Positions 14,391-20,570 of a DNA stretch of 64,000 nucleotides are shown piece by piece. Below the pieces are notes generated by a model. That model was not told the DNA's origin, made no database searches, and was given only the letters and a program-made list of their open reading frames with translations. This DNA comes from Streptomyces sp. NBC_00536 (GTDB lineage: Bacteria; Actinomycetota; Actinomycetes; Streptomycetales; Streptomycetaceae): positions 1-64,000 of the forward strand of contig NZ_CP107822.1 in the NCBI RefSeq assembly GCF_036346295.1, in the 5' to 3' direction. Both the position numbers and the translations under genes were made by a program. The number at the start of each line of letters is the position of its first letter. Position 1 is the stretch's first letter.

Positions 14391-15326
14391 ATGTTCACCG
14401 AACGCCTCCACCGCATCACCGCCGCTGGCACGGGCCGCGGGTACACCCGTATCCGCCTCGCCGACGGCCCCATGATCTACATCAAGGCCCGGCCCCACTC
14501 CACCGAGCTGGACGAGGTCTACCTCGCCCCCGGCCTCACCGCCCCCGGCACCGACGACTGGGAGGCGGAGGACGACGAACTCGTGCTGACCGGCGAGAGC
14601 GCCAGCGGCACCCTCTACATGGACGTCCCGGCCGAGGCGGTCGGCGAACTCATCACGGAGCACGGCGGCGAGCACGCGATCCAGGACGCCGACTTCCCGC
14701 CGGTCGGCTACCAGATTCACCCCGCCAAGGACGGCCGCTACCCGGTCCGCCGCGGCACCCAGCGCCTGGGATACATGGCCTGCCGCGCACGCGTCTGGCA
14801 GGTGATCCCCCTCGGCGGGACCATGTGGTCCGGAGCCTTCGCCACTTCGGAAGAAGCCGCGGACCATCTCCTCAAGCGGGCCGAAGCCGCCGACAAGCAC
14901 AGCGCCCAGCGGGCGGAGTGGGTCCTGCGCGGCGCCCTCGCCGAGTGCGGCTTGCCTCTGACCCGCGGGTCGCAGGCCGTGATCGGCCAGGGACCCACCA
15001 GCTGGGTGCAGATCGACGTTCTCCACCGCTCGCCGTACGTGACGGGCGACGAGCCGTACGTCCTGGTCTACCTGCGTCGCCAGGACGACGAGGAGGAGAT
15101 GACCCTCGACCGCGTGGTCACGGACGCCGACGAATGGGTGGTTCTCCTCGGCAGCGGCGACGACACCCAGCTGCCGGGCGCCACCTTCACCGCCGCGGAC
15201 ACCGCCGCACTGTCCGCGTACGTCGTCGACTGGCACCGCGACCCCGAGGCGAGCTGGACCGCGGCCCTTGCCGCGGACCACGCCCGCAGGCTCACCGCCC
15301 TCAACACCGCCGCCACCCGCTACTGA
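14391..15326 (+). CDS. Hypothetical protein, 311 aa, paralogue of preceding gene
   Basis: ATG at 14391 behind CCCAGGAGCCCCAC. It begins MFTERLHRITAAGTGRGYTR and repeats the paralogue's landmarks (LDEVYLAPGLTAP, GTLYMDVPAEAVGELI, EHGGEH, DEWVVLLGSGDD, YVVDWHRDP). The central section, with many Arg and aromatic residues (RYPVRRGTQRLGYMACRAR), differs most between the two copies. Duplicated genes with separate hairpin leaders suggest cassette-like expansion. No known family recognised. Confidence 0.65.
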   Translation: MFTERLHRITAAGTGRGYTRIRLADGPMIYIKARPHSTELDEVYLAPGLTAPGTDDWEAEDDELVLTGESASGTLYMDVPAEAVGELITEHGGEHAIQDADFPPVGYQIHPAKDGRYPVRRGTQRLGYMACRARVWQVIPLGGTMWSGAFATSEEAADHLLKRAEAADKHSAQRAEWVLRGALAECGLPLTRGSQAVIGQGPTSWVQIDVLHRSPYVTGDEPYVLVYLRRQDDEEEMTLDRVVTDADEWVVLLGSGDDTQLPGATFTAADTAALSAYVVDWHRDPEASWTAALAADHARRLTALNTAATRY

Positions 15327-15401
15327 CCCCGAGACCCGGGCGGGACGCGACGGCGCCCGCCCGGGCCCGCCGCGCCCCGCCCGGGCCGCGGCCTCCACAC
15401 C

Positions 15402-15439
15402 GGTCCGGCCAGCGGGGCGGGAATCCCGCCGCCCGGACC
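15402..15439 (+). promoter_or_regulatory. Leader hairpin with GCGGGAAT segment (D)
   Basis: Outer arms GGTCCGG (15402-15408) and CCGGACC (15433-15439); inner GGCGGG-AAT-CCCGCC stem. Followed by GACACCGAACACCTCAAC, CCCCAGGAG and the start of the PP-loop gene at 15473. Confidence 0.75.
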
Positions 15440-15472
15440 CGACACCGAACACCTCAACCCCAGGAGCAAAAC

Positions 15473-16339
15473 ATGCCCAAGCCCCTTCCTCCGTGCGCTT
15501 CCAGCTGCACCGCCGCGCAACTCGCGCTCTTCGCTCCGCCGGCCGCCACGCCGGCCGCGCCCGCGGCCGAGTTCGACTGGGACCGTCAGCACGTCGTGGT
15601 GATCGGCGACTCCGGCGGGAAGGACTCCGGGGCGACCGTGCACACCGTGTGCCGGGCGGCCGAGGAGGCCGGACAGCTGCACAAGGTGCGGGTGCTGCAC
15701 TGTGACCTCGGCAGCACGCCGGGCGGCCACAGCATCGAGTGGCCGGGCGCGGCCGACGTCGCCCGCCGCCGTGCCGCCGCATACGGAGTGCCCTTCGCAG
15801 TCCGCCGCAGCACCAGGTGGCCGTCACTGTGGGAGCGGATCCTTTCCCACGGCCGCTGGCCCGGTCATTTCGCTCGCTTCTGCACGAGCGACACGAAGAC
15901 CGCCGTCGGGCGCGTCTACATCGACGAACTCGCCGCAGAGCTGCGGCTCGGCGAGCCGATCCGGGCCGGATACGCCATGGGGATGCGCGCGGAGGAGTCC
16001 AAGGCCCGCGCCCAGAAGCCGGTCATCGAGCGCCACCGTATGAGCGGCAAGGGCACGCTGCGGATCGTCACGACGTGGCTGCCGATTCAACAGCTCACCA
16101 CCGCGGAGGTGTGGCAGCTCCACGAGGAGCACGGCATCGAGCGGCACGAGGCCTACGACCGGGGAATGCGGCGTCTGAGCTGCCGGGCCTGCCCGTTGGC
16201 GAAGACCGAAGACCTGGTCCGTTCCGCCCAGCTCAACCCTGAGCTCTTCGCCGAGTACGCCGAGGCCGAGGTACAGATGGGCGACCAGTTCAAGAAGAGC
16301 ATCTCGCTGCGGGAGATCATCGAGCGCGCGCGGAGCTGA
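15473..16339 (+). CDS. PAPS-reductase/sulfurtransferase-family PP-loop protein
   Basis: 288 aa, ATG with AGGAG. After a 38-residue Ala/Pro-rich N-terminus, VVVIGDSGGKDSGATVHTV carries the PP-loop SGGKDS (about residue 45) of adenine-nucleotide alpha-hydrolases. Later landmarks of the PAPS reductase family include FCTSDTKTAVGR, AGYAMGMRAEES and a Cys-rich LSCRACPLAK segment near residue 240. Members reduce PAPS/APS or, as in DndC, act in DNA phosphorothioation; many phages and plasmids carry solo copies of unknown role. No dnd partner is adjacent, but a C5 DNA methyltransferase follows two genes later, so a nucleic-acid modification role is an inference. Confidence 0.8.
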   Translation: MPKPLPPCASSCTAAQLALFAPPAATPAAPAAEFDWDRQHVVVIGDSGGKDSGATVHTVCRAAEEAGQLHKVRVLHCDLGSTPGGHSIEWPGAADVARRRAAAYGVPFAVRRSTRWPSLWERILSHGRWPGHFARFCTSDTKTAVGRVYIDELAAELRLGEPIRAGYAMGMRAEESKARAQKPVIERHRMSGKGTLRIVTTWLPIQQLTTAEVWQLHEEHGIERHEAYDRGMRRLSCRACPLAKTEDLVRSAQLNPELFAEYAEAEVQMGDQFKKSISLREIIERARS

Positions 16340-16354
16340 CCGAAGACAGCAAGA

Positions 16355-16394
16355 GGCCCGGCGGGGCGCAAAAGCGTGGGAATCCCGCCGGGCC
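16355..16394 (+). promoter_or_regulatory. Leader hairpin with GTGGGAAT segment (E)
   Basis: Arms GGCCCGGCGGG (16355-16365) and exact complement (16384-16394). The loop contains AAAAGCGTGGGAAT. Same architecture as A, C and D with one substitution in the constant segment. Precedes the 214-aa gene. Confidence 0.7.
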
Positions 16395-16485
16395 GACGGT
16401 CTGGCCACCGAGGGCCCTCAACAAGCCCATGAACCAGACCAGGCATCATTATCCACCGACCCGAGACCACCAGGAGCACACTCCC

Positions 16486-17130
16486 GTGAAGAGCATCGGC
16501 GGTCGCCAGTGGGCGACCCGCGAGGACTTGATCGCGCACAGCGGTTTCAGCCGCGCCACCCTGGCGAACCTGTGGGCTGCGCGCGAGACCAACGGCCACC
16601 CCGCGCCCCTCACCGTCGATGGCGTCGTGCAGTGGGGTGTCATGCACTGGGACCTGGCAGTGTGGACCGACTGGTTCGAGCAGCATCGCCGCCAGGAGCG
16701 CGCGGCCCCGGACGTCGAGAGCCGGGTCGACCGCACGGGTGACCCGGACGAGGAACTCGCGCCGGCGGCGCAGGCGCGGTTGCTGGGAGTCGACCCGAGC
16801 CGGATCACGCAGTACGACAAGAAGCCGCCGCCCGGCTGGCCCGCCGGGCGCGTCGAGGAGCTCCCGACCCGCGTCCGCCGGTGGCGCACCCGGCGCCAGC
16901 TGTGGGATTTCGTGGACGCCAACCCGTCCTTCGGAACAACCGGTGGACGGCCCGCTGGACCAGCCACCGCGAAGAAGCCGGACCCCCGTGTCCAGTACGC
17001 CGTCGCGGCGCTCGCAGCCGATCCCGGCAAGAAGGCGGGCGAGCTCGCCGCCGAGCTCGCCCGCGAACACGGCCAGTCGATTACCACCTGGAAGAGCATC
17101 GTCACCGAGGCCCGGAAACGACTCCAGTAG
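16486..17130 (+). CDS. HTH-containing hypothetical protein, 214 aa
   Basis: GTG at 16486 chosen because CCAGGAG lies ten bases upstream. An in-frame ATG at 16429 would add 19 His/Pro-rich residues. Residues 5-35 (RQWATREDLIAHSGFSRATLANLWAAR) resemble a MerR/excisionase-like helix-turn-helix. A second DNA-binding-like unit (AQARLLGVDPSRITQYDKKPPPGW) lies near 105, and a third helix pair (QSITTWKSIVTEARKRL) ends the protein. It may read DNA at several sites. Followed by a canonical terminator. Confidence 0.65.
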   Translation: MKSIGGRQWATREDLIAHSGFSRATLANLWAARETNGHPAPLTVDGVVQWGVMHWDLAVWTDWFEQHRRQERAAPDVESRVDRTGDPDEELAPAAQARLLGVDPSRITQYDKKPPPGWPAGRVEELPTRVRRWRTRRQLWDFVDANPSFGTTGGRPAGPATAKKPDPRVQYAVAALAADPGKKAGELAAELAREHGQSITTWKSIVTEARKRLQ

Positions 17131-17144
17131 CCAGCCGCAGAGAA

Positions 17145-17184
17145 GGGCCAGTGCACCCCGGACAGGGATGCACTGGCCCTTTTT
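17145..17184 (+). terminator. Intrinsic terminator with U-tract
   Basis: Arms GGGCCAGTGCA (17145-17155) and TGCACTGGCCC (17169-17179), 13-base loop, then TTTTT. It lies 15 bases after the 214-aa gene. The best textbook terminator in the window. Confidence 0.92.
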
Positions 17185-17558
17185 CGTGGCACCCGGACGA
17201 TGCAGTGGCGGCGGAGATTCCGGCGGCGCGCTACAGGCGCGCGGGGCTCCGCCCCACACCCCGGCCCTCTCTCGGAGGGGGTGGAGGACGCGAGCGAAGC
17301 CGCGGTGAGCGGGTGGAGAAGGTGGGGTGGGGGTCGGGGGATTCCCTCCTCGCCCGGGCCCCACAGGTGATCACAGCCCGCGCCGGGCCACCAGGCCAAG
17401 CCGCCTGCGGCGGTCGCGCGAGCGCGAGCCTGGCCCCCCGACACGGCCTGCAATCAGGCTTCGCCTGCCCGACCGAGGAGGGAACCCCCCGACCCGGCCC
17501 GCCTTTTGGCGAGCCGCCCCAGGTGCTGAAACCAACCTGACAGGCCCTCAGAAAAGAC
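17185..17558. other. Gene-free GC-rich spacer
   Basis: About 370 bases with no supported gene. It holds short inverted repeats (GGCGCGC..GCGCGCGG near 17222; GCGGCGGTCGCGCGAGCGCGAG near 17411; GCCTGCAATCAGGC near 17449). None matches the leader-hairpin family. Could hide an RNA, but no specific model fits. Confidence 0.35.
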
Positions 17559-17647
17559 TCTTGACCTGCGGTTTTATGGTTGACCCACACCTAGAAACTT
17601 GAGAGTATTAGACATGTCGGAAGGGGGGCGGGAATCCCCCAACCGGC
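17559..17647 (+). promoter_or_regulatory. Conserved promoter-leader element, copy 2
   Basis: Second copy of the 12045 element: TTGACC (17580-17585), 17 bases, GAGTAT, five bases, ATG at 17614. After that, the codons for MSEGGRESPNR and the GGGGGGCGGGAATCCCCC hairpin are identical. Differences are confined to the -35/-10 spacer and the upstream A/T-rich part. The ATG is again in frame with the downstream gene. Confidence 0.75.
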
Positions 17648-17694
17648 ACCGGGCCCCGGCCCACCACACCGACCACCTCAACGGACGGAACCCC

Positions 17695-19362
17695 ATGGGT
17701 GACACCCGAGTTTCCGGCGTGCCCGCCAGCGGGCTGCTGAACCTGCTCCACCCCGTGCCGCACCCTCACCCTGCCGACCCGGAAGACGTTCAGCAGGACG
17801 CCGAGGACGCCGCCGCTCTCGCCGCGGCCGCCGGACACCCCGCTCTCGTCGAGTGCCAGACGACCGCCCAGATCCTGGCCGAGTACGCCCACCTGAACCC
17901 CGGACGCCAGCCCGAGCACTGGAAAGACGAAGCACACGCCCGCGTCACCGAATGCGCGTACGCCATCGTCGAAGACGACGAAGAGAAGATCGCCCACCTC
18001 ACCCGCGAAGCCCGGGGCGAGCGCGCCGCCGTAGCCTGCGGCCGCCTGGAGAGCCGCGGCCACCGCGTCACCACCGAGGACCTCGCCGCTCTGGACGACG
18101 AGACCCGCCAACTCCTGGAGTGGTACGCCCGCCCCTTCCCGATCGAGTGGCTTTTCGAGCCGGAGCGCGACGCGTTCGGCCGCATCATTCGCAAGCGCGT
18201 CGTCGTACTTTTCCACGGCCCCGGCGGTCTCTCGGTCGGCCTGCGCGACATCCTCAACGCCGACGTCGACATCATCGGCATCGACCTGGACGGCGGTGCC
18301 GTCGCCACCGCCACCGCCGCCGGATTCCGAGTCATCCACGCCGACGTCACCGACCTCACCCCGGAGAACCCCGCCTGCCAGTGGGTCAGCGGAATCGCAC
18401 TGACCCCGCCGTGCCAGGCGTTCACCCCCAGCGGTCTGGGCAAGGGCCGGTACGCAGGATCCATCAACCTGATTCTGTCCGTCATCTACGAAGCCACCGC
18501 GGCCGCCGGATTCCTCCCCTGGGACGGAGCAGCCAGCGGATTTGCGCCCCGCTCGGGGATGACGTGGGACGAGGTCCGCGAACCCCTGGCGGAACTGGAG
18601 GACCCGCGCGCCGGGCTCATGAGCGAGGTCATCATCTGGCCGCTGGGGATGCTCGCCCGATGGAACACGATCCTGGAATGGGTCGCGGTCGAGCAGTCCT
18701 CCGCGCTGCCCGCGCAGATCGAGGAAGCCCTCTTCGAGCAGCTGACCGACGCGGGCTGGCACACCACCGAGTCGTGGACGCTTGACGCAGTCGACTACGG
18801 CGCGGCCAGCCACCGCAAGCGCCGCTTCATGGCCGCCTACCGAGGCGAAGCCAAGCCCTTCGTCGACCTCACCCCCCAGATCCCCTTCCCCGTCACGACG
18901 TTCGCCGAGGTAGTCGGGTGGCCCACCGGCCGCACGATCCTCACCCGCGGCAACCGCCCGCTCGACCCGGCAACCGGCCGCGCCAAGGGCGGCGGAAGCC
19001 GCTCCGCCGACCGTCCGTCGACCTGCGTTACCGCGACGATCTACGGCTGGACCGACTCCGAGACCGGCGAACGCATCACCCAGAGCGACATCGCGCGCCT
19101 CGTCGGATTCCCCGGGGACTTTCCGTGGCGCCACGTCGGCCGCGGCCGAGGAGTTCGCAACATGGCGCAGCAGGCCGCTGACGCCGTCTGCCCGATGGTC
19201 TCCGCAGCGTTCTTCGCCCGGATCCTCGGAATCCTGGACTGGGAAGAGAAGGTCCGCTCCTACGTCCACCGGATCTACTCGGTACCCGCCATCCCGGCAG
19301 CGAGGATCGAGCAGATGCTCCTCTTCGCCGAAGAAGGAGACCGGGCCGCTCAGGCGGCGTAG
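17695..19362 (+). CDS. DNA (cytosine-5) methyltransferase
   Basis: 555 aa from ATG 17695; an in-frame leader ATG at 17614 would add 27 residues. After a 165-residue helical N-terminal region of unknown role, SAM-binding motif I is degenerate (VVVLFHGPGGLSVGLRD instead of DLFAGxGG, near residue 170). Motif IV TPPCQAFTPSG carries the catalytic PCQ near 238, a motif VI-like VEQSSALP replaces ENV, and SHRKRRFMAAY corresponds to motif VIII. GDFPWR and GRGVRNMAQQAADAVCP near the end resemble motifs IX-X. Phage/plasmid-type C5 enzyme, probably for self-protection; no adjacent restriction gene is seen. Confidence 0.85.
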   Translation: MGDTRVSGVPASGLLNLLHPVPHPHPADPEDVQQDAEDAAALAAAAGHPALVECQTTAQILAEYAHLNPGRQPEHWKDEAHARVTECAYAIVEDDEEKIAHLTREARGERAAVACGRLESRGHRVTTEDLAALDDETRQLLEWYARPFPIEWLFEPERDAFGRIIRKRVVVLFHGPGGLSVGLRDILNADVDIIGIDLDGGAVATATAAGFRVIHADVTDLTPENPACQWVSGIALTPPCQAFTPSGLGKGRYAGSINLILSVIYEATAAAGFLPWDGAASGFAPRSGMTWDEVREPLAELEDPRAGLMSEVIIWPLGMLARWNTILEWVAVEQSSALPAQIEEALFEQLTDAGWHTTESWTLDAVDYGAASHRKRRFMAAYRGEAKPFVDLTPQIPFPVTTFAEVVGWPTGRTILTRGNRPLDPATGRAKGGGSRSADRPSTCVTATIYGWTDSETGERITQSDIARLVGFPGDFPWRHVGRGRGVRNMAQQAADAVCPMVSAAFFARILGILDWEEKVRSYVHRIYSVPAIPAARIEQMLLFAEEGDRAAQAA

Positions 19363-19368
19363 AAGCTC

Positions 19369-19392
19369 CAGTGCCACCCCTGTGGGCCACTG
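19369..19392. terminator. Weak hairpin after methyltransferase
   Basis: CAGTG-CCAC paired with GTGG-(GC)-CACTG, starting 7 bases after the methyltransferase stop. One bulge and no immediate U-run, so only a possible terminator. Confidence 0.4.
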
Positions 19393-19485
19393 AGTAGTCG
19401 GTGGCGCGCAGGGGCCTTTTGCGTGTCCGGGTTTGGTTCGCCGTGACGGTCCTGTGCCGAGCCGGAGTGTCCACTGCAAAGTAAA

Positions 19486-19512
19486 GAGGGGCCCCGCGAA
19501 GCGGAGCCCCTC
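19486..19512. terminator. Terminator for the leftward AT-hook-like gene
   Basis: GAGGGGC..CCGC, loop GAA, GCGG..GCCCCTC with one C-A mismatch. It lies 18 bases beyond the stop of the leftward gene at 19530 and, in that direction, is followed by TTTACTTTG. It could serve both converging transcripts. Confidence 0.65.
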
Positions 19513-19529
19513 ATTGCGTCTTCGTGCGC

Positions 19530-19895
19530 TCAGCCGGACTGGTCACCGGCAGCCATCGGTACGGCGGACCCGGTCGCGCTCTGCGCCGGTACCGCAGTCG
19601 CCGGCGAGGGTGCATCAGGAGCAGCATCGGTCGTCTTCTTGGCGACAACCTTCCGGCTCCGGGGACGGCCCTTGGGACGCTTGAGCGGCTCTTCGATGCC
19701 GATCTCCGCCAGTTCGTCCGACGACCAGCCCGCCACCTCTGCGTCGACGTAGGCCTTGCCGTAAGGCTCGTCGAGCGCGGCCAGCCGCTGAAGCAGCTCC
19801 GCGCGCTCATCCTGAATCTTGGCCAGCGGCGTGATGGCCGCGGCGCGAAGGGCCTGGAGCTTTTCCATGCGCTGAAGGATCTCGTGTGCAGACAT
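19530..19895 (-). CDS. Small AT-hook-like DNA-binding protein, 121 aa
   Basis: ATG at 19895. The first 65 residues form a helical coiled coil (MSAHEILQRMEKLQALRAAA...ERAELLQRLAAL). Then KRPKGRPRSRK gives an AT-hook-like GRPR core flanked by basic residues near residue 75, and the tail is Ala/Pro/Ser-rich. This resembles small nucleoid-associated proteins. It is divergent from the mobilisation genes across the candidate oriT, so it could be an accessory DNA-bending factor there; that role is inference. Confidence 0.6.
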   Translation of the reverse strand: MSAHEILQRMEKLQALRAAAITPLAKIQDERAELLQRLAALDEPYGKAYVDAEVAGWSSDELAEIGIEEPLKRPKGRPRSRKVVAKKTTDAAPDAPSPATAVPAQSATGSAVPMAAGDQSG

Positions 19896-20035
19896 GCGAG
19901 CATCGTACGTCGCCAGGTCGCGGTTCGTGCGGCAAAAGGCCCGTCAACCTGCACCGTTGGCACGGGTTTTGAGCCCGCATCAAACCGAAATCGGTACTTG
20001 GAGAGCCCACCCTAGAAACCGGTAGCAAGGTAGTT

Positions 20036-20053
20036 GTTTCTGATATCAGAAAC
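20036..20053. promoter_or_regulatory. 18-bp perfect palindrome upstream of mobC
   Basis: GTTTCTGATATCAGAAAC, a perfect palindrome, AT-rich against its surroundings, 85 bases before the MobC-like start. Probable binding site of a relaxosome or regulatory protein. Confidence 0.7.
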
Positions 20054-20058
20054 GGCCC

Positions 20059-20094
20059 CACCGGCTGGAGGTCCACTAGGGTGGACAGCCGGTG
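20059..20094. other. Hairpin in candidate origin of transfer
   Basis: Outer arms CACCGGCT (20059-20066) and AGCCGGTG (20087-20094), inner arms GTCCAC and GTGGAC around TAGG, with a GGAG bulge. Together with the adjacent palindrome at 20036, and its place between an AT-hook-like gene and mobC/relaxase, this is the most likely oriT region. No nick-site consensus could be assigned. Confidence 0.5.
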
Positions 20095-20138
20095 ATCATT
20101 TGGTCCGAGCACGGACCGGGCAAGGCCGGGAGGGCTTC

Positions 20139-20570
20139 ATGGCAGAGCCATCAGCGGGGGAGAACCGGCGCCCCGCGGTGCGGCGGCGTGAGCGGGAGGC
20201 TGGCGGCCGACGCTCCAATCGGTTCCTCGTCTCGTACAACGACGACGAACAGAACCTCATCCGAGCGGCTGCTGAAATTGACCGTGAGGCGATCGCTTCG
20301 TGGGTCGCGCGCGCCGCGCTGGCTGTGGCCGAGGAGAGCGTCGTGCCGGTGGCCGTCGACGCCAAGGCCGTGGTGCGAGAGCTGATGGAGACGCGGCGGC
20401 AGCTGAAGCGGGTCGGCGTCAACCACAACCAGATCGCGAAGGTCAAGAACTCCGAAGGCGAGGTTCCCGACGCACAGTTCGACGCGGTCTATGCGGCGCT
20501 GCTCAAGGCCATCCACAACATCGACCAGGCGACCCTTCAGCTGATGCGGGAACGACGGGAGCGCGGGTGA
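20139..20570 (+). CDS. mobC: MobC-family mobilisation protein
   Basis: 143 aa, ATG 20139. A basic N-terminus (RRPAVRRREREAGGRRSNRF) precedes a ribbon-helix-helix-like stretch (VSYNDDEQNLIRAAAEIDREAIASWVARAAL). The family signature LMETRRQLKRVGVNHNQIAKVKN follows at about 85-107. MobC proteins bind oriT and help the relaxase open the nick region. The stop overlaps the GTG of the relaxase gene. Symbol given by family resemblance. Confidence 0.85.
   Translation: MAEPSAGENRRPAVRRREREAGGRRSNRFLVSYNDDEQNLIRAAAEIDREAIASWVARAALAVAEESVVPVAVDAKAVVRELMETRRQLKRVGVNHNQIAKVKNSEGEVPDAQFDAVYAALLKAIHNIDQATLQLMRERRERG

Noticed and set aside
14139..15827. 562-codon leftward frame
   Set aside because: Antisense to two good rightward genes with ribosome sites and leader hairpins.
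15473..16339. DndC of a phosphorothioation system
   Set aside because: PP-loop family fits, but no dndA/B/D/E or ssp partners are adjacent, so the specific name is not supported.
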